DNA from: Pseudomonas sp. MYb327
GTDB lineage: Bacteria > Pseudomonadota > Gammaproteobacteria > Pseudomonadales > Pseudomonadaceae
Assembly: GCF_040438925.1 (NCBI RefSeq)
Contig: NZ_CP159258.1
Coordinates: forward strand, 5,107,001-5,171,000
Direction of reading: 5' to 3'
DNA length: 64,000 bases
Below are positions 16,509-26,855 of the stretch, piece by piece; position 1 is the stretch's first letter, and each line of letters begins with the position of its first letter. A program made the translations under genes and the position numbers. The notes beneath the pieces are model-generated. The model made no database searches, was not told the origin of the DNA, and saw only the letters and a program-made list of their open reading frames with translations.

Positions 16509-17816
16509 TTATAGAGTGCTGAACAGCGGAAAAATCCCCATCAGCAATGCAGCAATCAGTATGCACATGCAAACCAGCACGGCCCATTTCAGGGTGAAGC
16601 GCTGGTGATCACCAAAATCAATGCCGGCCAGGGCCACCAACAAGTAAGTCGAGGGTACCAGCGGGCTCAACAAGTGGACGGGCTGACCGACGATCGAGGC
16701 ACGTGCCATTTCCACCGAGGTTATACCGTAGTGGCTGGCGGCTTCCGCAAGTACCGGTAACACGCCGTAATAAAATGCGTCGTTGGACATGAAGAAGGTG
16801 AACGGCATGCTCACCAACGCCGTGATCACAGCCAGGTACGGGCCGAGGAAATCCGGGATCACCGCCAACAGACTTTTCGACATGGCATCGACCATGCCGG
16901 TGCCCGACAGGATACCGGTGAAGATACCCGCGGCAAAGATTAGTCCGACAACCGCCAGCACGCTACCGGCGTGGGCCGCGACGCGATCCTTCTGCTGTTG
17001 CAGGCACGGGTAGTTGACGATCATCGCGATACTGAAAGCCACCATGAACAGCACTGGCAACGGCAACAGGCCGGCGATCAGGGTGCACATCAGGCCCAGG
17101 GTCAAGGCGCCGTTGAACCAGATCAGTTTCGGACGACGGGCGTCCGGGAACTGCGACACGCTGATTTCGCTGTGATCGATTTCGTCGCCGACCAGGTGCA
17201 GCTCACCCAGACGCGCACGCTCACGTTTACCGTAGAAAAAAGCAATGGCCAGGATCGCCACCACACCGGCCGCCATCGCCGGAATCATCGGCACGAAGAT
17301 GTGCGACGGGTCCACGTGCAGCGCACTGGCGGCGCGGGCGGTCGGGCCGCCCCATGGCGTCATGTTCATCACGCCACCGGCGAGGATGATCAGGCCGGCC
17401 ATGATCCGCGGACTCATGCCGATGCGGCTGTAGAGCGGCAGCATGGCGGCCACGCAGATCATGTAGGTGGTCGCGCCGTCACCATCGAGGGAAACGACCA
17501 GCGCCAGTACGGCGGTGCCGACCGACACTTTCAACGGGTCGCCCTTGACCATTTTGAGGATCTTGCGCACGGCCGGGTCGAACAGGCCGGAGTCGATCAT
17601 CAAGGCGAAGTACAGAATGGCGAACATCAGCATCACGCCGGTCGGCGCGAGCTTGGTGATGCCTTCGAGCATCATCGGGCCGATTTTCGGGCCGAAACCG
17701 CCAAACAGGGCAAAGACGATTGGAATGATGATCAAGGCGATCAGCGCGGACAGGCGCTTGGTCATGATCAGGAACATGAACGTGATGACCATGGCGAAGC
17801 CAAGGAAAGTCAGCAT
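16509..17816 (-). CDS. CitMHS-family citrate:proton symporter
   Basis: 435 residues with about 12 membrane helices. The family pattern includes VVSLDGDGATTYMICVAAMLPL, AGGVMNMTPWGGPTARAASAL and, in the second half, FFMSNDAFYYGVLPVLAEA with VGQPVHLLSPLVPSTYLLV. These are characteristic of the CitM/CitH transporters that bring in metal-citrate complexes with protons. It is monocistronic with a hairpin after it. No two-component citrate regulator is adjacent. Substrate metal preference cannot be read from the sequence. Confidence 0.88.
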   Translation of the reverse strand: MLTFLGFAMVITFMFLIMTKRLSALIALIIIPIVFALFGGFGPKIGPMMLEGITKLAPTGVMLMFAILYFALMIDSGLFDPAVRKILKMVKGDPLKVSVGTAVLALVVSLDGDGATTYMICVAAMLPLYSRIGMSPRIMAGLIILAGGVMNMTPWGGPTARAASALHVDPSHIFVPMIPAMAAGVVAILAIAFFYGKRERARLGELHLVGDEIDHSEISVSQFPDARRPKLIWFNGALTLGLMCTLIAGLLPLPVLFMVAFSIAMIVNYPCLQQQKDRVAAHAGSVLAVVGLIFAAGIFTGILSGTGMVDAMSKSLLAVIPDFLGPYLAVITALVSMPFTFFMSNDAFYYGVLPVLAEAASHYGITSVEMARASIVGQPVHLLSPLVPSTYLLVALAGIDFGDHQRFTLKWAVLVCMCILIAALLMGIFPLFSTL

Positions 17817-18166
17817 GGGAATACTCCAGGCGTAGCGCGGCTAGGGAATGGGCGGACCGGGCGAGATCAGCGCAGAACGGGAAGCACGAAGCGTACGGGC
17901 GGAGTTGCAGCGAAGCGGCGGATAGAAGAGGACATCAGAATCACCATTGTTGTTGTTAAATGGGCTGTGCGAGCGATATAGCGCTGGCATTGGCCAACCG
18001 GTCTGTTGCCGGCAGTGAGGGGATCCTAATCGGGGAAGCTTTCAGCCAGCTTTCGCTGGTGAAAGCATTGACCGGATGTGCGACCGGTCGTCGGAGCGCG
18101 TTGAGGCCTTCGCGCACATTGCGGCACGGATCATCCCTGTAGGAGCACGGATCAGGAGGAACAGGC
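17817..18166. other. Divergent intergenic region, CitMHS and GFA genes
   Basis: 350 bases between two divergent genes. It carries a hairpin at about 18038-18066 (GCTTTCAGCCAGC with GCTGGTGAAAGC, one bulge) and short ACCGGT-type palindromes near 17998 and 18095, but no gene that I can support. A 26-codon minus-strand frame (17867-17947) lacks a ribosome-binding site. Confidence 0.5.
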
Positions 18167-18568
18167 ATGGTCAAATTTCATACAGGCGGCTGTCACTGCG
18201 GGCAACTGCGCTATCAATTCAGCGGGCCTCTGCACGATATCGCCCACTGCCATTGCTCGATTTGCCGGCGGGTCAGCGGCGGAATCGTGACGACATGGAT
18301 CACCGTTCCAGCATCGGCGTTTCAATGGCTGGCCGGGACGCCAGCGCGGTACGACTCTTCACCAACCTGCGCGCGATATTTCTGCGGCCACTGTGGGGCG
18401 CAACTGGCGCTGGTGACACACCTGAGCCCAGAAAGCATCGACGTCACCATCGCCACCCTCGATCAGCCCGAACAGGCGCCCGCCGAGCGGCACATCTGGA
18501 CCGACAACCGCTTGCCGTGGCTGCACCTGGACGAGCACTTGCCGGGTGAGGCCGAAGAAACGATTTGA
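18167..18568 (+). CDS. GFA-domain protein (glutathione-dependent formaldehyde-activating-like)
   Basis: 133-residue zinc-binding protein. The family's cysteine pattern is complete: GGCHCGQLRY near the N-terminus, AHCHCSICRRVSGG at about 27-40 and YFCGHCGAQL at about 71-80. The fold carries a structural and a second zinc site. Named for an enzyme proposed to join formaldehyde and glutathione, most members lack a proven activity. A strong ribosome-binding site (AGGAGGAAC) precedes the ATG. The stop codon abuts the stop of the convergent gene exactly (TGATCA). Confidence 0.85.
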   Translation: MVKFHTGGCHCGQLRYQFSGPLHDIAHCHCSICRRVSGGIVTTWITVPASAFQWLAGTPARYDSSPTCARYFCGHCGAQLALVTHLSPESIDVTIATLDQPEQAPAERHIWTDNRLPWLHLDEHLPGEAEETI

Positions 18569-18895
18569 TCAAAAAATAGACAGGTTCAGCGGCCGAACCG
18601 CACCCATCCAGATCGCGTGCTCGCTGTGGTCCAGCAAATCGTCGCCAGTGTCCGGGTGCAGGAACACCACTAAACCCTTGCGATTGAGCGCCAGCCACGG
18701 CAGTACATCGCCGATCAGCTCCGGGCCGAAGGCCAGTTGGCAGCTCCAGTCCGGGTGCGGGCCGACCGGGCGTTCATGAACGCGGCCCATCTTCAGCGGG
18801 AACAACTGCGCCGCTTGCTCACACAAAGACCGTGCCTGATCAATCGTGCTGGCATCGAAATAGACATGAGCGTGATAGCCCTTGATCCGGTGCAT
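18569..18895 (-). CDS. DOPA 4,5-dioxygenase-family protein
   Basis: 108 residues beginning MHRIKGYHAHVYFDAST, with the conserved His residues of the family (YHAHVYF, GRVHERPVGPHP) and ending in FLHPDTGDDLLDHSEHAIWMG. These are the metal-binding and core motifs of the extradiol-type DOPA dioxygenase family, whose bacterial members cleave catechol rings in vitro. An in-frame start 87 bases upstream would overlap the divergent gene's leader; the ATG at 18895 follows AGAGGGA and fits the family start. The physiological substrate is unknown. Convergent and abutting with the GFA gene. Confidence 0.82.
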   Translation of the reverse strand: MHRIKGYHAHVYFDASTIDQARSLCEQAAQLFPLKMGRVHERPVGPHPDWSCQLAFGPELIGDVLPWLALNRKGLVVFLHPDTGDDLLDHSEHAIWMGAVRPLNLSIF

Positions 18896-18980
18896 GTGAA
18901 TCCCTCTAAATCTCAGTCGAACCCTTATCGTTCCGTGCATGTCACACGACATATACGCAGAAAAACAAGGGAGTTCAGCC

Positions 18981-19643
18981 ATGAAAAACGCCGAAACGCC
19001 GGTGGTGAAAGTGGTGCTTTATGGTGCCATGAGTAGCCTGGGGAGTGCGCTAATGGCTGAAATGCTTCGGCGCCAACATGAAGTGATCGCCATTCTCGAT
19101 GACCTGACCGCGCTGGCACCGCGTCCGGGTTTGCGTACCAAGACGGGTGATCTGTTCGAGGCAGAGCGGGTGAAGCAAAGTGTGGCCGGAAGTTCGGTTG
19201 TCATTTGTTTACTGGACGCACCAGGGCTGCCATTCAACAGTGAGTACGTGGAGAAAACCATCGTGCCCGGCCCGGTCGAGCAGGTGCTGGCGGTGGACGC
19301 GTTGATTGAAGGCATGCAAGCGGCGGGTATCGCGCGGTTGTTTCTGGTGGGGGATTTTGAGGTTCTGGACGATCCAGAGATAGAAGACGGGTTGCAACGC
19401 CACGCCGCCGAAGAAATCCGCGAAGCGCTGCAAAGCAGTGCCTTGCACTGGACGATGGTAAACGCCCCACGCGGCGTGCCGGGTTTGACCATTGAGCACT
19501 TCAGTCAGATTGGCGGCAATCTTGAGCCGGGTCTCGCCGAACCGCTCGCTCGCCTGGCGCGTACGGCGGTGGGAATCGCTGATGAGCTGCAGTTGAACCT
19601 GCATATCGGTGACCACGTCAATTTCATCGCGACCGACAGCTAA
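18981..19643 (+). CDS. NAD(P)-binding Rossmann (NmrA/epimerase-like) protein
   Basis: 220 residues. The N-terminal dinucleotide-binding strand-loop-helix is altered: VVLYGAMSSLGSALMAEMLRRQHEV in place of the usual GATGxxG. Further features are TGDLFEAERVKQSVAGSSVVICLL (strand 4), ARLFLVGDFEVLDD and the segment LHWTMVNAPRGVPG. This fits the NADH-flavin reductase/NmrA-like group, which includes redox sensors and small reductases. The start at 18981 follows GGGAG; an upstream start at 18939 is less likely. The stop overlaps the convergent LysR gene by four bases. No specific substrate can be named. Confidence 0.75.
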   Translation: MKNAETPVVKVVLYGAMSSLGSALMAEMLRRQHEVIAILDDLTALAPRPGLRTKTGDLFEAERVKQSVAGSSVVICLLDAPGLPFNSEYVEKTIVPGPVEQVLAVDALIEGMQAAGIARLFLVGDFEVLDDPEIEDGLQRHAAEEIREALQSSALHWTMVNAPRGVPGLTIEHFSQIGGNLEPGLAEPLARLARTAVGIADELQLNLHIGDHVNFIATDS

Positions 19644-20590
19644 ACCGCAATGGAGGGTAGCGCCATACCGGCCAGCGATTGCGCACTGCTGGCCTGTTCA
19701 GCCATCAACCAATCGACAAATTGCTGAATCAACGCGCCCCGTCGTTTGCGCTGTGGCAGTACTACGTAGTATCCCAGCCTGGAAATCACCGTTTCGGCAA
19801 TCGGTCGACACAACAAGCCTTGCGCCAGCAAGTTATCCACAAGGTGCCGCCAACCGATAGCCACACCCTGACCGCCAATCGCGGCCTGAATCAGCAAAGT
19901 GTAATTGTCGAAGCGCAACTGGCCCGGGGCCGGTGGCGACGTGATGCCCAACTCGCGAAACACGCCGCTCCAGTCGAACCAGTTACTGCTGTTCTCCCCG
20001 CGCAGGTGCAGCAGTGGCAGCTCCAGCAAAGTCTTGGCAGGCAAGGGCAGGGGACGTTCGGTCAACAGTTGCGGACTGCAAACCGGGAACACTTCTTCGC
20101 TGAACAACCAATGGCTTTCACCCTGTTTGAAGCGGCCATCACCGAACAATACGGCCACGTCGATATCGGTACGCAGCATGTTGTGGCTGCGCTCGCTGGT
20201 CACCAGACTGACATCCACTTGCGGATTGGCCGCGTGAAAGCGATGCAGGCGAGGCATCAGCCAATAAGCGGCGAAGGCGAAATCGGTAGCGACTTGCAGC
20301 ACTTCATGCTGATTCTGAGTACTGATTGCGTTCAAACCTGCGTCGATATTCTGCAAACCGAGCTGAACCTGTTCGAAAAGAATCGTTCCGGCCTCGGTTA
20401 ATTCGATGCCACGATAGATGCGGTCGAATAATCGCGTTGCCAGTTGTTCTTCCAGCCGTTTGATCTGCTGGCTGATGGCCGGTTGCGTCGTACCCAACTC
20501 AACGGCCGCCGCCGTGAAGCTTCGTTGGCGCGCGGCGGCTTCAAAAGCACGAAGCAAATCCAGGGACAGGTCACCGAGGGCGTCATACAT
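19640..20590 (-). CDS. LysR regulator of choline-sulfate use
   Basis: 316 residues: an N-terminal winged helix-turn-helix (about 9-66, LLRAFEAAARQRSFTAAAVELGTTQPAISQQIKRLE) and a C-terminal ligand-binding domain of the GcvA type (ending GVAIGWRHLVDNLLAQGLLCRPI). It is divergent from betC, the usual place for the choline-sulfate-utilisation regulator, so control of betC and its neighbours in response to choline sulfate or choline is the natural inference. A perfect DnaA box lies inside the gene near 19832. Confidence 0.85.
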   Translation of the reverse strand: MYDALGDLSLDLLRAFEAAARQRSFTAAAVELGTTQPAISQQIKRLEEQLATRLFDRIYRGIELTEAGTILFEQVQLGLQNIDAGLNAISTQNQHEVLQVATDFAFAAYWLMPRLHRFHAANPQVDVSLVTSERSHNMLRTDIDVAVLFGDGRFKQGESHWLFSEEVFPVCSPQLLTERPLPLPAKTLLELPLLHLRGENSSNWFDWSGVFRELGITSPPAPGQLRFDNYTLLIQAAIGGQGVAIGWRHLVDNLLAQGLLCRPIAETVISRLGYYVVLPQRKRRGALIQQFVDWLMAEQASSAQSLAGMALPSIAV

Positions 20591-20704
20591 AAGCTGTGCT
20601 TATCCTAGTCATTGCTACGCATGGGCTTTACCGCAAACTGTGCGGAATCCATGCTCGATCGCAGCACTTTCGCATAAATATTCACTATGGAATGCCGCGA
20701 TCAC

Positions 20705-22219
20705 ATGAAGCGCAAGAATATTCTTTTCATCATGGCCGATCAGATGGCCGCGCCAATGTTGCCGTTCTACGGTCCTTCGCCCATCAAATTACCCAATCTC
20801 AGCCGCCTCGCCGCCGAAGGCGTGGTGTTCGACGCCGCTTATTGCAACAGCCCACTGTGCGCGCCGTCGCGTTTTACCCTGGTCAGCGGCCAATTGCCGA
20901 GCAAGATCGGCGCCTATGACAACGCGGCCGATTTCCCTGCGGATGTGCCGACTTATGCCCATTACCTGCGTCGCCTCGGCTATCGCACGGCACTGTCGGG
21001 CAAGATGCATTTCTGCGGCCCCGACCAATTGCATGGCTACGAAGAACGCCTGACCAGCGACATCTACCCGGCCGATTATGGCTGGGCGGTAAATTGGGAT
21101 GAACCGGATGTGCGCCCGACCTGGTATCACAACATGTCGTCGGTGCTGCAAGCAGGCCCGTGCGTGCGCACCAACCAGCTGGATTTCGACGAAGAGGTGG
21201 TGTTCAAGGCCCAGCAATACTTGTTCGATCACATCCGCGAGGACGGCGATCAGCCGTTTTGCCTGACTGTTTCGATGACGCACCCGCACGACCCGTACAC
21301 CATTCCCAAGGCATTCTGGGATATGTACGACGACGCCGACATCCCTTTGCCCACAACCCCCGACCAGCACGACCTCGATCCCCATTCCCAGCGCCTACTC
21401 AAGGTTTACGACCTGTGGGATAAACCGCTGCCTGTGGATAAGATTCGTGATGCGCGCCGCGCTTATTTCGGAGCATGCAGCTATATCGACAGTCACGTCG
21501 GCAAACTCCTGCAAACGCTCGAAGAAACCGGGCTGATCGATGACACCATCATCGCGTTCTCTGGCGATCATGGCGACATGCTCGGTGAGCGGGGCCTCTG
21601 GTACAAAATGCACTGGTACGAGATGGCCGCTCGCGTCCCCCTGTTGATAAGTGCACCAGGGCAGTTCGGCGCCGGCCGGGTCAGCGCCTCGGTGTCCACT
21701 GCCGACCTGTTGCCAACCTTCGTTGAACTGGCCGGCGGCTCTCTGGACCCGGGTCTGCCGCTGGACGGACGTTCTTTGGTGCCACACCTGCAAGGGCAGG
21801 GTGGTCACGACGAAGTATTCGGCGAGTACATGGCCGAAGGCACTATCAGCCCATTGATGATGATTCGCCGCGGCCCATACAAATTCATCTACAGCGAAGA
21901 CGACCCTTGCCTACTCTTCAATGTACACAACGACCCGCGCGAACTGGAAGAACTCAGCCAGTCACCGCAACATCGCCAGCTATTCGACGATTTTCTCGCC
22001 GAAGCGCGGGCCAAATGGGACATTCCGGCGATCCACCAACAGGTGCTCGCGAGCCAGCGGCGTCGGCGCTTCGTTGCCGATGCCCTGACCATCGGCAAGC
22101 TGAAGAGCTGGGATCACCAGCCATTGGTGGACGCCAGTCAGCAATACATGCGCAACCACATCGACCTTGATGACCTGGAGCGCAAAGCACGTTATCCACA
22201 ACCCTGCCAAAACCAATAA
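20705..22219 (+). CDS. betC: BetC, choline-sulfatase
   Basis: Cytoplasmic type I sulfatase that hydrolyses choline-O-sulfate to choline and sulfate. The 504 residues contain the metal-binding N-terminus (NILFIMADQMAAP), the formylglycine site CAPSR (Cys-x-Pro-Ser-Arg, in NSPLCAPSRFTLVSGQ), GKMHFCGPDQLHGYEERL, and FSGDHGDMLGERGLWYKMHWYE with metal-binding Asp-His and the Lys. The C-terminal extension is typical of choline-sulfatases. The start MKRKNILF is preferred over an ATG 18 bases upstream; neither has a strong ribosome-binding site. It precedes a choline-binding protein gene and lies divergent from the LysR gene. Confidence 0.93.
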   Translation: MKRKNILFIMADQMAAPMLPFYGPSPIKLPNLSRLAAEGVVFDAAYCNSPLCAPSRFTLVSGQLPSKIGAYDNAADFPADVPTYAHYLRRLGYRTALSGKMHFCGPDQLHGYEERLTSDIYPADYGWAVNWDEPDVRPTWYHNMSSVLQAGPCVRTNQLDFDEEVVFKAQQYLFDHIREDGDQPFCLTVSMTHPHDPYTIPKAFWDMYDDADIPLPTTPDQHDLDPHSQRLLKVYDLWDKPLPVDKIRDARRAYFGACSYIDSHVGKLLQTLEETGLIDDTIIAFSGDHGDMLGERGLWYKMHWYEMAARVPLLISAPGQFGAGRVSASVSTADLLPTFVELAGGSLDPGLPLDGRSLVPHLQGQGGHDEVFGEYMAEGTISPLMMIRRGPYKFIYSEDDPCLLFNVHNDPRELEELSQSPQHRQLFDDFLAEARAKWDIPAIHQQVLASQRRRRFVADALTIGKLKSWDHQPLVDASQQYMRNHIDLDDLERKARYPQPCQNQ

Positions 22220-22235
22220 TGTTAAGGGGAAGTCC

Positions 22236-23156
22236 ATGCAAAGGTTATCCACAGTACTGACGATCGGGCTTTTGGCTCTGGGCAGCGCGTCGGCGAATGC
22301 CGATCAAAGCTGCGATACGGTGAAAATGGCCGATCCAGGCTGGAGCGACATCGCCGCGACGAACGCCATCACCGGGTTTCTGCTGGACGGCATGGGCTAC
22401 AAGGCCAAGGTCGACACCCTCGCGGTGCCGATCACCTTTGGCGGGTTGAAGGACGGTCAGGTCGATGTGTTCCTGGGTAACTGGATGCCGGCACAACAGG
22501 GCTTCTACGATAAATTCGTGGCCACGGGCGACGTTACTCAGCTGGCGAAAAACCTCGATGGCACCGAATTCACTCTCGCCGTTCCGGACTACGTGTGGGA
22601 CGCGGGTGTGCATAACTTTGCCGACCTGAACAAGTTCGCCGACAAGTTCGATCACAAGATCTACGGCATCGGCTCCGGGGCACCGGCGAACATCTCGCTG
22701 CAGGAAATCATCAAGAAAAACGATTTCGACATGGGCCAGTGGAAATTGGTCGAGTCCAGCGAGCAGGCGATGCTGGCCGAAGTCTCCCGCGCGGTGAAAA
22801 AACAGAAGTTCGTGACCTTCCTCGGCTGGACCCCGCACCCGATGAACGTGCAGCTGAAAATGCATTATCTGAAGGGCGGAGAAAAATACTTCGGCGACAC
22901 CGGAAGCGTTCACACCCTGACCCGCAAAGGTTATGCACAGGCCTGCCCGAACGTCGGCAAGCTGCTGACCAACCTGAGTTTCACCCAAGAGATGGAGAAC
23001 AGCATCATGGCCGAAGTGGTGAACAAGAAAGTCAGCAATGCCGATGCGGCCAAGGCGTGGATCAAGGCCAACCCGGCGGTGCTGGATAAATGGCTGGATG
23101 GCGTGAAGACCGTGGATGGCAAGGATGCGTTGCCGGCAGTCAAAGCCAAGCTCTGA
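22236..23156 (+). CDS. Choline ABC transporter periplasmic binding protein (ChoX-like)
   Basis: 306 residues with a signal peptide (about 1-22, cleavage near ANA-DQ). The mature part belongs to the glycine-betaine/choline-binding family: VKMADPGWSDIAATNAITGFLLDGMGY, GQVDVFLGNWMPAQQGF, VWDAGVHNFADLNKFAD and VTFLGWTPHPMNVQLKMHYL, where Trp and Tyr residues build the aromatic box for the trimethylammonium group. A good ribosome-binding site (TAAGGGGAA) lies 5 bases before the ATG and 16 bases separate it from betC. No permease or ATPase is adjacent; they must be elsewhere. Confidence 0.9.
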   Translation: MQRLSTVLTIGLLALGSASANADQSCDTVKMADPGWSDIAATNAITGFLLDGMGYKAKVDTLAVPITFGGLKDGQVDVFLGNWMPAQQGFYDKFVATGDVTQLAKNLDGTEFTLAVPDYVWDAGVHNFADLNKFADKFDHKIYGIGSGAPANISLQEIIKKNDFDMGQWKLVESSEQAMLAEVSRAVKKQKFVTFLGWTPHPMNVQLKMHYLKGGEKYFGDTGSVHTLTRKGYAQACPNVGKLLTNLSFTQEMENSIMAEVVNKKVSNADAAKAWIKANPAVLDKWLDGVKTVDGKDALPAVKAKL

Positions 23157-23167
23157 CGCGATCTGCT

Positions 23168-23224
23168 GATCGTTCCCACGCTTCACGTTCGGCTTTGGAT
23201 GGGGCGCGGGCCCTGGGAACGATC
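23168..23224. repeat. Inverted repeat GATCGTTCCCA ... TGGGAACGATC
   Basis: Two perfect 11-base inverted arms about 36 bases apart lie directly after the choline-binding protein gene. Similar GATCGTTCCCACGC elements are scattered in intergenic DNA of Pseudomonas; it may act as a transcript end or be a miniature repeat. Confidence 0.6.
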
Positions 23225-23303
23225 ACATCTGTAGGCGCCGGCTTGCTCAACTCCGTGCTTCGTCCTGTTACCCTTGCGCCCAAACCCCACCCGAGAGGAC
23301 CCA

Positions 23304-24872
23304 ATGGCCCTTCCCAGCCGCCATTCACTCTTCCCCTTTCTCACCTGGCTACCCCGGCAAACCCGTGCCAGCGTCGGTCGTGACCTGATCGTCGGCCTCA
23401 GCGGCGCGATTCTCGCGTTGCCGCAATCCATTGCCTACGCCCTGATTGCCGGTCTCCCACCTGAGTACGGCTTGTACGCGGCGATCATCCCGGTGTTGAT
23501 CGCTTGTCTCTGGGGCTCGTCGTGGCATTTGATCTGCGGTCCTACAGCCGCCATCTCCATTGTCCTCTACGCCAGCGTCAGTCCTCTGGCCGTTCCCGCG
23601 ACACAGGATTACGTCACCCTGATTCTGTTGCTGACGTTGCTGGCCGGGATTTTCCAGTGGCTGCTGGGTTTGCTGCGCTTTGGCGCGCTGGTGAATTTCG
23701 TATCTCATTCGGTGGTGCTCGGCTTCACCCTCGGTGCAGCGGTGGTGATTGCCATCGGCCAATTGCCTAATTTGCTGGGTCTGGATTTGCCCAGCCAGGC
23801 CACTGCCCTGGATAGTTTTATTGCCCTGTTCCAGCACCTTGGCGAGGTGGACAAGCCTTCGCTGATCCTGGGCCTGGCTACCGTGGTGGTCGGCGTAATC
23901 CTGAAGCTGATGTTGCCGCGCTGGCCGACACTGTTAATGACACTGGTGCTGGGCGCGTTGCTGGTCTGGATCTGGCCCTCGATGTTCGGACACGTGCAAT
24001 TGGTCAGCGCGTTCGCCGGCAAGTTGCCGCCGTTCAGTCCGCTGCCGCTGGACCTGGACATGATCCTGCGCCTGCTGCCCAGTGCCGTGGCGGTCGGCAT
24101 GCTCGGGCTGGTGACCAGCCTGTCGATTGCCCGTTCCTTGTCGGCGCGTTCTCAACAGTTGCTCGATGCCAATCAGGAAGTGCGCGCCCAGGGACTATCG
24201 AACATCGTCGGGGCGTTTTTTTCCGGATCATTGTCGGCCGGGTCTTTCACCCGTTCGGGCCTGAGTTACGACGCGGGTGCCTGTTCGCCATTGGCGGGGA
24301 TTTTTTCGGCGTTATGGGTGGCGCTGTTTGCGGTTTTCGGCGCAAGCCTGATCGCACACATTCCGATCCCGGCCATGGCTGGCAGTATTTTATTGATCGC
24401 TTGGGGCTTGATTGACCATCGCGGTATCCGCGCGTTATTGCGGGTCAGCCGCGCTGAATTCGTGGTGATGGCCCTGACGTGTGTCGCCACGTTGCTGTTG
24501 GAGTTGCAAACGGCAATCTATGCCGGCGTACTGGCTTCGCTGTTCTTCTACCTCAAGCGCACCTCGCAACCGCGGGTTCAGCATGTGCGCGACGGCGATG
24601 ACGACATCCTGCGGGTTGGCGGCTCGATATTTTTCGGCGCCAGCCATTACCTGCAAGTACGCCTGCAACGGATGCACGGTGCGCGCGTGGTGATCGAAGC
24701 GCAGCAGATCAACTTCATCGACTATTCGGGGGTGGAGATGCTGCATCAGGAAGCGCGGCGGCTGTTGCGCCAGGATCGCAGTTTGACCTTGCGCCGGGCG
24801 AGGCCGCAGGTGGTGGAGGAATTGCGCAAGCTCGAAGGTGCCGAGAAATGTCCGATCCGGTTTGAGGATTGA
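23304..24872 (+). CDS. SulP-family sulfate permease with STAS domain
   Basis: 522 residues. The membrane part (about 15-400) has the SulP signature ALPQSIAYALIAGLPPEYGLYAA, then GPTAAISIVLYASVSPL and VGAFFSGSLSAGSFTRSGLSYDAGA. The C-terminal STAS domain (about 425-515) includes IEAQQINFIDYSGVEMLHQEARRLL. The start MALPSRHS follows GAGAGGAC; a TTG 30 bases upstream is less likely. It follows betC and the choline-binding gene with a 147-base gap containing an inverted repeat. It could export the sulfate freed by BetC or import choline-O-sulfate; this is inference from context. Confidence 0.88.
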   Translation: MALPSRHSLFPFLTWLPRQTRASVGRDLIVGLSGAILALPQSIAYALIAGLPPEYGLYAAIIPVLIACLWGSSWHLICGPTAAISIVLYASVSPLAVPATQDYVTLILLLTLLAGIFQWLLGLLRFGALVNFVSHSVVLGFTLGAAVVIAIGQLPNLLGLDLPSQATALDSFIALFQHLGEVDKPSLILGLATVVVGVILKLMLPRWPTLLMTLVLGALLVWIWPSMFGHVQLVSAFAGKLPPFSPLPLDLDMILRLLPSAVAVGMLGLVTSLSIARSLSARSQQLLDANQEVRAQGLSNIVGAFFSGSLSAGSFTRSGLSYDAGACSPLAGIFSALWVALFAVFGASLIAHIPIPAMAGSILLIAWGLIDHRGIRALLRVSRAEFVVMALTCVATLLLELQTAIYAGVLASLFFYLKRTSQPRVQHVRDGDDDILRVGGSIFFGASHYLQVRLQRMHGARVVIEAQQINFIDYSGVEMLHQEARRLLRQDRSLTLRRARPQVVEELRKLEGAEKCPIRFED

Positions 24873-24904
24873 TTCATCACACTGCGCCATACGCGCCGAA
24901 CCAC

Positions 24905-24934
24905 TGTGGCGAGGGAGCTTGCTCCCTCGCCACA
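24905..24934. repeat. Perfect REP palindrome between convergent genes
   Basis: TGTGGCGAGGGAGC and its exact inverse lie two bases apart, giving a 14-base-pair stem, and are followed by six A residues on the plus strand. It sits between the convergent SulP and aroE genes and could terminate both. Confidence 0.85.
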
Positions 24935-24941
24935 AAAAAGC

Positions 24942-25763
24942 TTATAGCGCCAGCTGCCGGCGCAGTTCGGCCAGTACCGGCGCCGTATCCGGGCGCACGC
25001 CGCGCCACAGGAAGAACGCCTCCGCCGCTTGCTCGGCGAGCATCCCCAAGCCATCCATCGCCACCGCCGCCCCATTCTCGCTGGCCCAGCGACAGAACGA
25101 AGTCGGCTCCTTGCCGTACATCATGTCGTAACACAGCGTCTTGCCCGGTTCGATCAGGCTGGTGGCAATCGGCGGGACATCGCCCGATAAACTGGCGGAC
25201 GTCGCGTTGATGATCAGGTCCACCGACTCCTGCAACCAGTCGTAACCACTGGCCGACACCGGTCCCAGATCGCAGAACAGTTCCGCCAGCAACTCGGCCT
25301 TGTCCACAGTGCGGTTGGCGATGACCACCGACGCCGGTTGCTCGGCCAGCAAAGGCTCCAGCGCCCCGCGTACCGCGCCGCCAGCGCCGAGCAGCAGGAT
25401 GCGTTTGCCCTTGAGGCTGAAACCGGCGTTCACCGTAAGGTCCCGCACCAGACCGGCACCGTCGGTGTTATCGCCCAACAACGTGCCATCTTCGAGCTTG
25501 CTCAGGGTATTCACCGCCCCGGCCCGCTGCGCCCGCGCAGTCAGGCTATCGGCCAGGCGATAGGCTTCTTCCTTGAAGGGCACCGTCACATTCGCCCCGC
25601 AACCTTCGAGGAAAAACGCCCGGGCGCAGCCGGAAAAGTCGTCGAGGGGTGCCAGCGAAGTGCTGTAGTCGAGTTTCTGCGCGGTCTGCTCGGCAAACAG
25701 GCGATGAATCAACGGCGATTTGCTGTGGCCAATCGGGTTACCGAATACGACGTAACGGTCCAT
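24942..25763 (-). CDS. aroE: Shikimate dehydrogenase AroE
   Basis: Reduces 3-dehydroshikimate to shikimate with NADPH in aromatic amino acid synthesis. The 273 residues match the family. Substrate-binding motifs are [12 protein letters not shown] (Ser14/Ser16 region), [10 protein letters not shown] with the catalytic Lys, and GDNTDGAGL with the catalytic Asp. The NADP motif is [10 protein letters not shown], followed by [10 protein letters not shown]-terminal [15 protein letters not shown] is also typical. The ATG follows GAGGAATCC and is 13 bases after the hemF stop, so hemF-aroE form an operon. Confidence 0.97.
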   Translation of the reverse strand: MDRYVVFGNPIGHSKSPLIHRLFAEQTAQKLDYSTSLAPLDDFSGCARAFFLEGCGANVTVPFKEEAYRLADSLTARAQRAGAVNTLSKLEDGTLLGDNTDGAGLVRDLTVNAGFSLKGKRILLLGAGGAVRGALEPLLAEQPASVVIANRTVDKAELLAELFCDLGPVSASGYDWLQESVDLIINATSASLSGDVPPIATSLIEPGKTLCYDMMYGKEPTSFCRWASENGAAVAMDGLGMLAEQAAEAFFLWRGVRPDTAPVLAELRRQLAL

Positions 25764-25776
25764 CAGGATTCCTCGT

Positions 25777-26715
<939 letters not shown>

Positions 26716-26855
26716 CTACGCGGCGCTCCATTGGAGCTCTGCCTGCGCAAATGGGCGCGTAGCATACCACCGCCGATGCACTCGTCGCAGTTGACGAAGG
26801 TCAAGGTTAGGAGTCCGATAGGGCGCTTCGTATCGACGAATCAAGGAGAAGGCAG

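Noticed and set aside
17867..17947. 26-codon minus-strand frame upstream of the CitMHS gene, possible leader peptide
   Set aside because: No ribosome-binding site before its ATG and no regulatory codon runs; not enough to support a gene.
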